Source: Poriferisodalis sp965116715 | GTDB taxonomy: Bacteria; Actinomycetota; Acidimicrobiia; Acidimicrobiales; Poriferisodalaceae | NCBI GenBank assembly: GCA_965116715.1 | Contig: OZ220724.1 | Location: forward strand, 2,356,001 to 2,420,000 | Direction of reading: 5' to 3' | DNA: 64,000 bases | Part shown: positions 35,201-44,176 of the stretch, in pieces | Layout: each line of letters starts with the position of its first letter | Position numbering within the stretch: position 1 is the first letter of the stretch | The notes under the pieces: generated by a model | Seen by the model: the letters and a program-made list of their open reading frames with translations, nothing else | Database searches by the model: none | What the model was told of the DNA's origin: nothing | Translations under genes and position numbers: made by a program

Positions 35201-36430
35201 GCGCGTCTGCGTGCAGATGCCGATGCCGCTGACCGCTCGGCGGGTTCCGCGGAAGCGCAGTGCGATGCGTTCCGCACCGAGTTCGAGTCTGTGCTCGGCA
35301 CAAGCGGCTACATGGACGCACTGGCGGGAGGGGACGACATCGAGGTGCCGACTTCCGGTGCCGCCGGACACATTGGGCTTGCTGCGCTGGCAGATGGGGC
35401 GGAACACCTCGTCGGTGCGGGCGGCGAGGCGGGGTCATCGTCTGAGACGGTCAGCGCCGATGGCGTGCGCCAGTCCCTGCGGAGGCAGCGAGATGCCCTT
35501 GGAGGCGGCTGGGACGCGTACGACTTTCAGCCCGACTCGAATCGCCCGCTGCGAATCGAAGTAAGCGGGCCGCTCGCTGCGAGTTCCACGTTGGCCGAGG
35601 CTCGCCACGGTGCGGCGGCGCAGCTTCGTCAGATCGCCGGACTGCTCGACCGTAAGCAAACCGACGCATTGCGCGAGCTGCTCCAAGGCCTCATCGCCAC
35701 CGAAATCGCACAGAAAATGCATGGCGCAAAGCGGCTGATCGACCTGATGAACCAACGTCTGAGTTCGGTCTCCACCGCGCATCGGGTCGGCGTGCGACTC
35801 CGCTGGCGTCGCTCGCCCGAACTCGATCAGGCCACCGCGCGCATGGTGGAACTTCTCGCCAAGCAGCCCGACCTGCGGACGACGGACGAGAATGACGCGG
35901 TGCGGGCTGCGCTGTCAGAGCGCCTCGAAGAAGCTCGCACTGATGAGCCCGATGCTTCCTATCGGCAGCTCATCGCTCGGACACTTGATTACAAGCAATG
36001 GCACGATCTCGACGTGATGGTGACCCGGCCCGAAAAATCCGAGACACGGCTGAGCAAGCGGACGCCGCTCTCAGAAGGCGAGAAGAAACTGGTCACCTAC
36101 CTGCCGCTGTTTGTCGCCGTCGCGGCCTCGTGCGATGCCATGGCCGAATCGCAAGCAGGATCGCACGACGATGAGCCGACTATCGCCCGCTTTGTGCTGC
36201 TCGACGATGCGTTCGCGAAAGTCTCGGTCGACAACCATGCAGCGCTGTTCGGCCTGCTCGTGGCATTGGACTTGGACTTCATCGCGACGAGCGAGCGGCT
36301 GTGGGGCGATCACGCAACCCTGCCGGAACTGTCCATCGTCGAGATCGTGCGTGACCCCGCGCTGCGCACGATCCTGCTCGATCGCTACAGCTGGCGGGGG
36401 CACGCGCTCGAACAGGTTGTCGCGGCGTGA
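32276..36430 (+). CDS. jetC: Wadjet type II SMC-like ATPase JetC (TIGR02680 type)
   Basis: MukB-like SMC motor of an anti-plasmid system, 1384 residues, the length typical of TIGR02680. The N-terminal lobe has RWRLERAGIINVYQYG and Walker A GVNGSGKST (Lys55). Long coiled coils flank a central region near residues 600-760. The C-terminal lobe has signature LSEGEKKLVTYLPLF and Walker B FVLLDDAFAKVS. Homologues extrude DNA loops to sense small circular DNA. The start is GTG 32276, or possibly GTG 32294; neither has a strong ribosome site. The stop overlaps jetA by 4 bp (GTGA). Here the SMC gene is first, not third. Confidence 0.92.
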   Translation: MATFCAVSEDSIVDALPERWRLERAGIINVYQYGNEVLDFAGGRLLLRGVNGSGKSTAMNMLLPFLLTASQRNIDAAQDQRGLLRSWMLEGRDDPQPVGYLWIEFQRGSEFFACGCGIRANRQADNVTTWWFATSKRPGIDVDLVADGVALSADALRDRLDGDPVFRERDRREYRRLIEQRLFGGAGLDQHLRLIDKVRSPRVGDRIDRELPDDLMDALPHLSDRALSDAAAPLDDLDEHRRNVAALERTVSTLDSLLERYRAYCAADLRARAADARRLLTEHQRCRRAAAKLRAQAGAADEQVKLVADQIADAEGRDRRLRSEVSAVEESRAYQDGRQLDALRDLVEQLVQHASDAQRRVGRADEQITGVTAELDAAQRRSDDDLSHLNESLSHASQIADRCKLAERPPPALGVGRAALDGVDAAAPEPLDITDARRRMESVNAAARQRRGDIETVSAALDWLDEAETRLDGARTALESVVEAEERAAARCASLEASRADAEREWATSIEQWSDESAQLCEAADSPVAVACDAASAASAPQTRMDLQARLIEPVEAAITNQQKRTAAAAHLLAEAREMADAQQAILDDLMARAEPQPPRLGWQSPAAYCLADVVDFASDVQPEDRAGLEASLEASGLLSARPSGSDTLELATGELIAVAAEPVERPLSRMLAVKVPSRLRDEVDEGLIARLLMSVSCERTTDSDVQAGSTGSRGAVAGWAVAAVNTDGSFRLGTLAGRHHKERAEHIGAAARHEALHRAREAARDELERLKAEVARLDELHADQRRLLVALQGHRSDFPPSVTLDRVESAIETAAAELAYAETRRQTAADRAAEAERSVIGAEDDLHRDAATHALPRDRSSLREIASRLAELDILGAECRSHLTTLQRSVNEWSRLADQIRRALTTREEEARQLDDATNERDEQRARLDVLTETVGAEYERVRADRDRLKAELEEIDGSLPRMREQKDRVVREQARLRADADAADRSAGSAEAQCDAFRTEFESVLGTSGYMDALAGGDDIEVPTSGAAGHIGLAALADGAEHLVGAGGEAGSSSETVSADGVRQSLRRQRDALGGGWDAYDFQPDSNRPLRIEVSGPLAASSTLAEARHGAAAQLRQIAGLLDRKQTDALRELLQGLIATEIAQKMHGAKRLIDLMNQRLSSVSTAHRVGVRLRWRRSPELDQATARMVELLAKQPDLRTTDENDAVRAALSERLEEARTDEPDASYRQLIARTLDYKQWHDLDVMVTRPEKSETRLSKRTPLSEGEKKLVTYLPLFVAVAASCDAMAESQAGSHDDEPTIARFVLLDDAFAKVSVDNHAALFGLLVALDLDFIATSERLWGDHATLPELSIVEIVRDPALRTILLDRYSWRGHALEQVVAA

Positions 36431-38097
36431 GCGGCACTGCTGCGAATCCGGCCGAGCCACCGACGAGAGACGACGCTCCTGAGGGCCCGGGCGGGGATGC
36501 CTCTGACCACCACGACCCTGACGACCGGGCGCGCCTGCTGTTCCGGTATCTCGACGGTGAAGCGTGGGTCGAATACCGGGCAATCCTCGCCGTGTTCGCC
36601 GATACCTATTACTCCGACTTCGGCCCAGCCGAAGTGCATGCCTCTCTTCGCGACACGCACCTTGCCGAACGCCTGTCGCTCGACACAGTGCAGGACCGGC
36701 TCGAGAGCTTGAGGGGTTGGGGAAACCTTGAGGCCTCCACTGACGTCGGACGGCCGTCGAGCATCGATGACTACTACCGCCGGCGGCACCGCTACCTCAT
36801 TACACCGGCCGGCCAGCAGGTCTTCGACCTCGTGGAACGCGTGCTCGCCAGTGCCGACCAGGTGGCTGACCCCCAAGCCGGCCGGCTCAGCGACTTGCAC
36901 CGCGGGCTGCAGCTGTTGGCCGATCACGCATCGACTGACTTCGGCGATCTTGCTGCAGACGACGCGACTGCTGCTGTGCGTGCGGTATTCGAGAACCACG
37001 AGCGGTTCGTCGACGAGATCACCGGGTTCTTCAGACAACTCGCCCAGTGGCAGAGTCGCTACGACCTGAGTCCCGAGGAAGTGCAGTTGCTCGCCGGGGT
37101 GATCGTCGGCTACGTCGACGAGCGGCTCAACGAGATCGAGCGGATGCGCGCGCCGATCGAGCGATGCTTGGAGACCATCGCGCCTCGGCTGGACGCACTG
37201 CTGGGGTCGATTGATACCGGTCTCGCTGGCCGCGTGAGCGAAGCCGGGCTCGCCGACGACTTCGACGTACGGCGCGTGCGCGGCTCAGATGCCGAGCACT
37301 GGCAGCATCTTTGCGGTTGGTTCATGGATGCGCCGGGACGACCAGCACGGCTGACTCAGCTCATTGAGCAGGCATTGGCCGCGGTGAGGACGCTGACCGC
37401 AAACCTGAGCCGTCTGTCGCGTCTCGGGGCGCTCACCACGTCGCGGCGGGCCGACTTCTTGCGGCTTGCCGCGTTCGTCGATGCTGCGCCTCACCTGTCG
37501 AGTGCCCATGACATCTTTGCCGCAGCGCTCGGGCTCGGTTCGTGCCGTCACGCGGGGTTGCTCGCCGCCGATGCTGACGACCCGGTGCCGACCACCACCG
37601 CTTGGAGCGATGCACCACGCGCCGTCGTACCGATCTCGCTGCGCGAGCGCGGTGATCGCGTCCAACGCGGCTGGCCCACGCCGATGCGGGACCGTCGCGA
37701 GGCTCAGCAGGTCATGCGAGAGCGTCTCGAACGCCAACGCGTGGAGCAAGCCTCGGTCGCGGCCGAACTGCTGTCGAGCGTGGATGCCGCAGGCAATGTC
37801 GACGGTGCCGAGCTGTCCGCGAGCGCATTCGCCCTCTTGCGCGACCTCATCGGAACTGCCGGTCACCAAGCCCCCGACGTCACCGGAGTCAGGGTGGCGC
37901 ATGCTTGGGGCCTCCGGTGTGAGATGCGCCGCACGCCCCACCGCAGTGCCGTGGTGCACAGCCCGCAGGGCTGCATGACCATGCACGGCATCACTGTCGG
38001 CATAGCCGATGCCGCTGATGTCATCGGCATCGCCAGCGCGGTTGCGGTATCTCGGCTGATGCCGCGTCCCGCCGCCCGACAGGTCTCGGCGGCATGA
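36427..38097 (+). CDS. jetA: Wadjet type II JetA (DUF2397/TIGR02677), kleisin-like
   Basis: A 556-residue protein matching the DUF2397 pattern: RLLFRYLDGEAWVEYRAILAVFADTYY near the N-terminus, then a winged-helix-like region (DTVQDRLESLRGWGNL, YYRRRHRYLITPAGQQVFDLVERV). In Wadjet complexes JetA is the MukF-like kleisin that bridges the two SMC heads. The acidic N-terminal 30 residues are not conserved. The start overlaps jetC and the stop overlaps jetB, both by 4 bp. Confidence 0.88.
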   Translation: MSGTAANPAEPPTRDDAPEGPGGDASDHHDPDDRARLLFRYLDGEAWVEYRAILAVFADTYYSDFGPAEVHASLRDTHLAERLSLDTVQDRLESLRGWGNLEASTDVGRPSSIDDYYRRRHRYLITPAGQQVFDLVERVLASADQVADPQAGRLSDLHRGLQLLADHASTDFGDLAADDATAAVRAVFENHERFVDEITGFFRQLAQWQSRYDLSPEEVQLLAGVIVGYVDERLNEIERMRAPIERCLETIAPRLDALLGSIDTGLAGRVSEAGLADDFDVRRVRGSDAEHWQHLCGWFMDAPGRPARLTQLIEQALAAVRTLTANLSRLSRLGALTTSRRADFLRLAAFVDAAPHLSSAHDIFAAALGLGSCRHAGLLAADADDPVPTTTAWSDAPRAVVPISLRERGDRVQRGWPTPMRDRREAQQVMRERLERQRVEQASVAAELLSSVDAAGNVDGAELSASAFALLRDLIGTAGHQAPDVTGVRVAHAWGLRCEMRRTPHRSAVVHSPQGCMTMHGITVGIADAADVIGIASAVAVSRLMPRPAARQVSAA

Positions 38098-39212
38098 GCC
38101 AGGGCACCGCCTCAGATCGGCTCGCTGCCGAGATGCAAGACGCTGCCCGCTGTGTCGTCATGCACCCCTTGGTCGCGGCGGAGCAGCAACCCGCCGAGTT
38201 TGCGCTGATCCGGCGGCATCAACAGCGTCTCGGCCAGTGGTTCACGCAGCGTTTCGGTTACCGCCTGCAGGTGACGGCCGACACAGCCCGGCTCTACAAG
38301 ACAACGACGGTCCTGCGCCGCCGCCCGCTGCGCACGGCTGGCAAGATACCGCGGCCGTTCCGCCTGGCGGAATACCGGGCACTGGCGCTGATCCTGGCGG
38401 CGGTTGTGTCCGGCCCGAGTGTGATCAGCCTGCGCGATCTCGTCGCGGCGGTGCGGGCTGCCGCGGTGGAGGCGGATGTCGAGTTCGGTCAAGAGTCGCC
38501 GGGTCGCCGAGCACTGGTGACGGCGCTGCGCTGGATGATCGCGCACGGGCTCGCAGTCGAGATTGCCGAGCGGGTCGAGGCCCTCCGGGAAGACGAGGAC
38601 GCCGATGCCTTGCTCGAGATGCGACCTGACCGCATCGCGATGCTGCCGATGCCCACGCTCGTCCGCTCGCAGTCCGTCGACCAGCTCATTGACCGATCCG
38701 AGAGCCGCCGGTCGGCGCGAGCTTGGATGCGGGCCACGCTGCTCGAAGAACCCGTGCTGTATCGCAGCGACCTCGATGACGCTGAGTGGTCCGAGTTGCG
38801 CCGCCGCCTCGGGGAGGAGACCGATTTCTTCGACGAGATGTTCGGGCTGCACATCGAGGCGCGCGCCGAGGGCGTGATGGCAGTAGATCCCGGCGGGCAG
38901 CTCACCGATGTGAGTTTTCCGCTGACGGGAACCGTCGGCCACGCTGCTCTGCTGTTAGCTGATGCGCTGGCACAGCATGAGACCCCGGCCGTCAGCCACG
39001 AGGCGGTGACACAGATGGTCGCCGAATTTGCCGCCGACCATCGCCATTACTGGTCTCAGCTCAGCCGCGACCCAGAGCGGCTCGCCGCCGAGGCGTTGGA
39101 GCTGCTGGCCGATTATCGCTTGGTGGAATTCGACGATCACCAGGTCGTCGTGCTGCCGGCCGCTGCGCGCTACCGCGTCGAAGCGAGCCACGAGCAGGCA
39201 TTGATGCTGTGA
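38094..39212 (+). CDS. jetB: Wadjet type II JetB (DUF2398/TIGR02678), MukE-like
   Basis: A 372-residue protein of the DUF2398 type: MHPLVAAEQQPAEFALIRRHQQRLGQWFTQRFGYRLQV and FRLAEYRALALILAAV (in parts) are typical. Homologues are winged-helix KITE subunits that bind the kleisin JetA. A conserved-looking acidic region follows (LYRSDLDDAEWSELRRRLGEE). ATG 38094 overlaps jetA by 4 bp, and the stop overlaps jetD by 4 bp. Confidence 0.87.
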   Translation: MSQGTASDRLAAEMQDAARCVVMHPLVAAEQQPAEFALIRRHQQRLGQWFTQRFGYRLQVTADTARLYKTTTVLRRRPLRTAGKIPRPFRLAEYRALALILAAVVSGPSVISLRDLVAAVRAAAVEADVEFGQESPGRRALVTALRWMIAHGLAVEIAERVEALREDEDADALLEMRPDRIAMLPMPTLVRSQSVDQLIDRSESRRSARAWMRATLLEEPVLYRSDLDDAEWSELRRRLGEETDFFDEMFGLHIEARAEGVMAVDPGGQLTDVSFPLTGTVGHAALLLADALAQHETPAVSHEAVTQMVAEFAADHRHYWSQLSRDPERLAAEALELLADYRLVEFDDHQVVVLPAAARYRVEASHEQALML

Positions 39213-40513
39213 ACGCGCACCCATCCCTCGCTGCGGGCGCGCCGGGTGCCTCCGATGCGGTGCCCGAATCGCTGACCGATCCGGGGTTGGCAGTGCTGTG
39301 GCAGGAAATCCGTCGTCGACTCGATCGTGACGGCGATGCGATGGCGCGCACTATGGCTATGCCCGCCGTCGAGCCGCGCTGCACCCTCGCACTGGCAACC
39401 CTGCTGGAGCGCCCGCCCGCCGCACGCGTCGACCTGAACGCCCTGGAGGAGGGTCTGCGCCGCCGAGGAATCGGGCGGGACCTCGACACTGCGCTGTCCC
39501 GGCTCGGACATCCTCCTAATTCGGCGACCGTGGCAGCGCGCCAAGCGCGTGCGCGCACAAGACGGGCGCACAGCGCGCTGGTCGCTGCCACCGCTGGCTG
39601 GCCCGAGCCGTGGGCCCCCGAGTGGGCTGAGGAACTGCGCTCGTCCGGCCTCGTCGGAGGTCTCGACGAGCGTGAGGTCGCTTCTTTGATTTCCGATGTC
39701 CAGCGGCTGCTCCGTCATGCGGCGGACACGCCGGCGGGTGGCTCGACCCGCGCCCAGCTGGCGGCTCAGCTCTTCGGCTCGGCCCATGCGCTTGACGACG
39801 GCACCAAGCTCGCCTCCGCCGCCAAGCGCGCGCTGCGCCACGCGCTGGGGCCGCCGGGACAGGCGCTCGAGGGGCGACATCTGTGGGAGGCATCAGGCAT
39901 CTCGGTCGATGCGGTCTCCGCGCCTGTGCTCACTTGGGGCCTGCGCCCGATCGGCTCGTCGCCGCTGGCCTCCATGCTGAACTGCGCCGCGGCGAGTGCG
40001 ATGCCCCTGCATCTCAGCCTGAGGCTGGTGCGCAGTCACCCCATCGAAGTGCTCGACGGCACCGCCGTCTTGGTAGTTGAGAATCCAAGCGTCATCGAGG
40101 CCGCGATCGTCGCCCGAGCGCCGTTCGGACTGCTGTGTGCGAATGGCAACCCTTCGACGACCGTCACCGAACTTGTCGCCCAGCTAGTCGCTACGGGAGC
40201 GTCGTTGAGCTATCACGGGGATTTTGACGCTGACGGCATCGCCATCTGCCGCCGCATGGCCGAGCGTGGCTGCGTTCCGTGGATGATGGGAGCGACGGAT
40301 TATCTCCGCGCTGTCAAGCACGCGGCGCGCGTCGGCATCGAAATGCCACAAGACCCGAACGACTGCGGCCCCACGCCATGGGATCCCGATCTCGAAGCTG
40401 CATATGCCTCGCGCCGGTCCATCGTCCACGAAGAGCTTGTGGTGGATGAACTCCTCACAGCGTTCGGCGCGCACGCTGCAGCCTTCCGCGCTGCGGCCAG
40501 CGATCTTCCGTAG
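39209..40513 (+). CDS. jetD: Wadjet type II JetD (DUF3323/DUF2399), Toprim nuclease
   Basis: Nuclease subunit that cuts circular DNA in Wadjet systems, related to topoisomerase VI A. The 434-residue protein has the C-terminal Toprim domain: Glu291 in VLVVENPSVIEAA and the acidic triad motif GDFDADGIAICRRM (Asp338, Asp340). The N-terminal part would form the winged-helix arm. GTG 39209 overlaps jetB. All catalytic acids are present, so the system looks intact. Confidence 0.9.
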   Translation: MNAHPSLAAGAPGASDAVPESLTDPGLAVLWQEIRRRLDRDGDAMARTMAMPAVEPRCTLALATLLERPPAARVDLNALEEGLRRRGIGRDLDTALSRLGHPPNSATVAARQARARTRRAHSALVAATAGWPEPWAPEWAEELRSSGLVGGLDEREVASLISDVQRLLRHAADTPAGGSTRAQLAAQLFGSAHALDDGTKLASAAKRALRHALGPPGQALEGRHLWEASGISVDAVSAPVLTWGLRPIGSSPLASMLNCAAASAMPLHLSLRLVRSHPIEVLDGTAVLVVENPSVIEAAIVARAPFGLLCANGNPSTTVTELVAQLVATGASLSYHGDFDADGIAICRRMAERGCVPWMMGATDYLRAVKHAARVGIEMPQDPNDCGPTPWDPDLEAAYASRRSIVHEELVVDELLTAFGAHAAAFRAAASDLP

Positions 40514-40586
40514 AGTGAGAGGCGAGTTCTCGGCAGGAAGCAAGGCCCAGCAGTCGCACGTCACCCCGAACAGACGGGATGCTTCT

Positions 40587-43500
40587 ATGCCTGAAGGAAA
40601 GCTCCACGAGCACGACTTCAACGCCGCACTCGCCGAGGCGATGAAGCGGATGCATGCCGACAACCGCATCAGTTTCCGTCATGAACGCGTTGGCGTGCTC
40701 AAGAGCGCTGCCGGAGGCAGTTCACGTCGGGTGGATGTGTTGGTGAGCGCCGCCGGCCTGCTGCCCGTCGCCGTCGAGGTGGAGTATGACCGCGTCGGCA
40801 GTCGGCCTGACCGGGATGCCGCCGCGCGGCTCGGACTTGAACTTAAGAGCGACGGCCGAGTGATTGAGGCGGCGATCTCAGTTCTGGCACCTGCACTTGC
40901 TGAGCAGTGGGCGGACCACGAGGATGCCGTGAGCAGGCTCGTGGGCGGCGCGACATTGCACTACGCCGTCCTCTCACGGTCAGCCGACTCTCCTGAGCCG
41001 GACCGCTGGCCTCGAACAGGCTGGCTCACGGGCACCGCTCAATCGCTTGCTGAGCTAGCGGTGATGGTCTCCGTTCCGCCGGGACAGGTCGAGATTGTGG
41101 CTTCGGACGCTGCAGACAAGATGCGCGGCATTTCGGAGGATCTCGACTCGGGCCTCAGCGAGGACGCCAAGCTTCGGCTGGCTATCGCCATGGGCCGACC
41201 GTCAGGCTCGGACAGCCTCAATGTCGTGGGCGTGGTTTGGCTGAACGCATTCCTCTTCCAGGACCGGATCGCGCAATCGCACGCAGAGGTCCCGAAACGA
41301 GCTGACGCGATTCTCGACCACAACCCTCTCCCACACCTCGTGCGACAAGCTTGGGAGGCCATCCGCGGCATCGACTACCGGTCGGTGTTCGACCCGGCAA
41401 CCGAAGCGTTGCAGATCGTGGAGCGGAACGTGGGCACAGCCGTGACGGCTGACCTGCTGGGTCGGGCTGCGCTCATGGCGAACCGTGTCGAGGCAAGCGT
41501 GCTCGGTCTATTCGACATCGGAGGCGAGCTGTTCCAACGCCTCATTTCGGACAGATCCGAGGCAGCCAGCTACTACACGCGCCCGGAGGTCGCCGAATTC
41601 CTTGCTCACATCACGGTCAATGAGAGTGTGCAGCTGCCGCGATCTGCTCGCTCGCTGGCCCTCGGCGAGTCGGATCACTTGGGCGAGGTCTTTCGCATCG
41701 CAGATTTCGCCTGCGGCACCGGGACGTTGCTTCGAGCGGCTTACCGGAGAGTCAGGGCTCTTGCGCGAGCCGCGGGGGCGCAGCCGGACGGTTTGGCGGC
41801 GCTGCACACGCATCTGATGGAGGAGGGATTCTGCGGTGTCGATATCTCCCCGATTGCCGCCCACCTGACAGCTTCCGGCCTGTCCAACATTGAACCTGGC
41901 GCTGACTACAGGCACACCAACATCGGCGTCGCACCAGCATGCGGGCCGAGAGGTGCGACCGGCTCAGTTGAGTACTTGGCCACTGAAGGGCTTGCCGATC
42001 TGTTCGGCTACGAGGCCTCCGCCGCAGGGTCTGCTCCCCGTGCTGGCGCTGAGGCTGATGCTCAGGGCTTGTACGCCCCCAATGAACGATTCGACATTGT
42101 GATGATGAACCCGCCTTACTCGCGCACGCGAGGCGGTCAGGCGCTGTTCGACATCGCCGGCGCTACTGACGCTGAACGCACGAGAGCCCAGAAGCGGGCA
42201 GCGAAACTGGTGCGCGACACGCCTGCCAATCTCAAGGCAGGGCTCGGTTCGGTGTTCTGCGAGCTGGTGCGCCTCAAGCTCAGCCCCGGCGGACGGTTCG
42301 GCATCGTGTTGCCCAGCACTGCTGCCGCCTCGCCGGCGTGGGCCGGCATTCGAGCCATGTTCGAGACGCACTTCGACGACCTGCTGCTCGTGGCATTTCC
42401 GGGTGCTACCCGCGGCGGCGACAAGACGCTCTCGGCCGATACCGCCATGGGCGAGATGATCGTCGCCGGAACCAAGCGCTCCGAGCCTCGCACCGACGTG
42501 TCTGCAGCCGAGATGATGACCGTGGCGCTCGATGAGCCGTTCGGCACGATCGCTGTAGCGGCTGAGACTGGGCGATCCGTCGATACCGCGCTGCGCGGTC
42601 GGGAGGAGCAGCGCGAAGGCAACGTCACGGTGGGGTCTGCCGTGGTCGGGCGCTGGACGGTGCTGCCGGCAGCCGACGGGGGACCGTGGGCGGCTGTCGG
42701 AGCGGCGAGCTTCGGTGCTGTGGCAGTAGCGGAACAGCTCACGCGGCGAGGCGAGTTCATGCCCCTTGACGCGCACGAGCCGATCTGCGAGGTCGCCATG
42801 ACGACCGTCGGTGAGCTGTTCGAGCTGGGTCCCACGCATCATCGCATCGGCCATATCGCTGGCAACGAGCCAATCGGTGCGTTTGAGCTGTGGCCGATCG
42901 CCGACGCTCAAGTGCGAGCGGACGTGTCGCTGTGGGCATCTGATGCGGAAGCTCAGACCATGTTGACTGTCGATCCGACTCACTACGGGCTTGCCGTCGG
43001 TCCACGGCTCAGCGATGCGCGAGAACGGGCCATGGCAAAGCTCGAACGCGATTTGTCTCGCACGAATGGCGGCAAGCCCACCGATGACGACATCGCCGCG
43101 GCTGTTGCCGAATCCGAGGCCACCGAACGAACTCGCTCCCAGGACGCTCTCGCCGAGATGCGACGTTGCCAGGCAACGCTCTTCTATCAGCGGGGCATCT
43201 TCTGGCCTTCTCAGGTTGCGCTCGCCGCAGTCACCGAGCGGCCCATCATGGGCGGACGGGCGTGGTGTGCGCTCTTGCACGATGACCCAGTCATCCGATT
43301 TGGTTTCGCGATCTGGGCGAATTCGACACTCGGAATGGTCGTCCACTGGTCGCGAGCGCAACGCCAGCAGCACGGCCGCAGCAGCGCGCAGCTTGAGGGA
43401 ATCCGGCAAATGCCCTGTCCAGACTTCAACGAGCCCGTGATGCATGGCATAGCCGGTCAACTGCTGGAAGCCGAGTCGGAACTCCTGCGTACGACGCTCA

Positions 43501-43661
43501 TGCCCGCCCGCGATGCGTACCACGATCCTGCCCGTGCGGCACTTGACGATGCTGCTGCTCGCCTGCTCGGAATCCCAGACTCAGCGTCCCTACGGGATCT
43601 CGCTCGCAACTGGTGCTATGAGCCATCGGTCCACGACGGCACCCCGCCGATCTTCGATTAG
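40587..43661 (+). CDS. Large N6-adenine DNA methyltransferase, possible restriction-modification fusion
   Basis: A 1024-residue protein. The N-terminal 90 residues contain RRVDVLVSAAGLLPVAVEVEYD (Asp50, Glu64-x-Glu66), which resembles a PD-(D/E)xK nuclease core with the usual Lys replaced by Glu. The SAM motif I is IADFACGTGTLLRAAY (about 370-385), and the catalytic NPPY motif lies near 508 (MMNPPYSRTRGG), typical of adenine methylases. A C-terminal region with WANSTLGMVVHWSRAQRQQHGR could be the target-recognition part. ATG 40587 is chosen because upstream codons lie inside jetD. It lies 73 bp after jetD, on the same strand, so it could be an orphan methylase, a type IIG-like enzyme or a partner of the Wadjet locus. 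Confidence 0.82.
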   Translation: MPEGKLHEHDFNAALAEAMKRMHADNRISFRHERVGVLKSAAGGSSRRVDVLVSAAGLLPVAVEVEYDRVGSRPDRDAAARLGLELKSDGRVIEAAISVLAPALAEQWADHEDAVSRLVGGATLHYAVLSRSADSPEPDRWPRTGWLTGTAQSLAELAVMVSVPPGQVEIVASDAADKMRGISEDLDSGLSEDAKLRLAIAMGRPSGSDSLNVVGVVWLNAFLFQDRIAQSHAEVPKRADAILDHNPLPHLVRQAWEAIRGIDYRSVFDPATEALQIVERNVGTAVTADLLGRAALMANRVEASVLGLFDIGGELFQRLISDRSEAASYYTRPEVAEFLAHITVNESVQLPRSARSLALGESDHLGEVFRIADFACGTGTLLRAAYRRVRALARAAGAQPDGLAALHTHLMEEGFCGVDISPIAAHLTASGLSNIEPGADYRHTNIGVAPACGPRGATGSVEYLATEGLADLFGYEASAAGSAPRAGAEADAQGLYAPNERFDIVMMNPPYSRTRGGQALFDIAGATDAERTRAQKRAAKLVRDTPANLKAGLGSVFCELVRLKLSPGGRFGIVLPSTAAASPAWAGIRAMFETHFDDLLLVAFPGATRGGDKTLSADTAMGEMIVAGTKRSEPRTDVSAAEMMTVALDEPFGTIAVAAETGRSVDTALRGREEQREGNVTVGSAVVGRWTVLPAADGGPWAAVGAASFGAVAVAEQLTRRGEFMPLDAHEPICEVAMTTVGELFELGPTHHRIGHIAGNEPIGAFELWPIADAQVRADVSLWASDAEAQTMLTVDPTHYGLAVGPRLSDARERAMAKLERDLSRTNGGKPTDDDIAAAVAESEATERTRSQDALAEMRRCQATLFYQRGIFWPSQVALAAVTERPIMGGRAWCALLHDDPVIRFGFAIWANSTLGMVVHWSRAQRQQHGRSSAQLEGIRQMPCPDFNEPVMHGIAGQLLEAESELLRTTLMPARDAYHDPARAALDDAAARLLGIPDSASLRDLARNWCYEPSVHDGTPPIFD

Positions 43662-43790
43662 CCGTTATTTCACGTCCCTTGCGACCATGGTTGGCGTTTC
43701 CTCGGGCAGATTCTTGGTGAATTCCGCGGCCGTGAATCGCCGGGCTCAGAGTCGGCGCAGGGTGGCGCGAAGTCGCTAGCGTTGCGGTCC

Positions 43791-44156
43791 GTGTCCGACC
43801 TCTTGCGGAGCTATCTGACCGTCGCGATCTTCGGCACAGCGGCAGTCCTGATGGCCTTCACGATGTTCGGCGTCGCACGGGTTCTGCGTCCGCAACGACC
43901 GACGCCCCAGAAGCTGATCGCGTACGAGAGCGGCGTCGATCCGGTGGGCAGCGATTGGACCCAGAGCCAGATCCGCTACTACGTCTTCGCGGTGCTCTTC
44001 GTGTTGTTCGACGTGGAGGCCGTGTTCATCTTTCCGTGGGCGACACGGCTCGACGTCTATGCCCTGTTCGGCCTGGTCGAGATGGCGATCTTCATCTTCA
44101 TCCTGGTGCTCGGCCTGTTCTACGCATGGCGCAAGGGCGTCCTGCGCTGGGTGTGA
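43791..44156 (+). CDS. nuoA: Complex I subunit A (11-gene operon)
   Basis: Second NuoA, 121 residues, the normal family length and without the tail of the first copy. Family marks: LIAYESGVDPVG (Ser replaces the usual Cys of YECG) and RYYVFAVLFVLFDVEAVFIFPWA. GTG 43791 is chosen over an upstream TTG. A TANNNT box (TAGCGT, 43777-43782) lies 8 bp upstream, so a leaderless transcript is possible. First gene of the second complex I operon. Confidence 0.92.
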   Translation: MSDLLRSYLTVAIFGTAAVLMAFTMFGVARVLRPQRPTPQKLIAYESGVDPVGSDWTQSQIRYYVFAVLFVLFDVEAVFIFPWATRLDVYALFGLVEMAIFIFILVLGLFYAWRKGVLRWV

Positions 44157-44176
44157 GGGGCTGAGGGAATCTCGCG

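Noticed and set aside
40404..40586. Upstream in-frame start for the large methylase
   Set aside because: The extra 61 codons overlap the conserved JetD C-terminus in another frame and read as low-complexity Ser/Arg; ATG 40587 gives a sensible start.
43662..43790. Terminator or attachment site after the methylase
   Set aside because: No stable hairpin with a T-run and no direct repeat matching the island's left end was found by eye.
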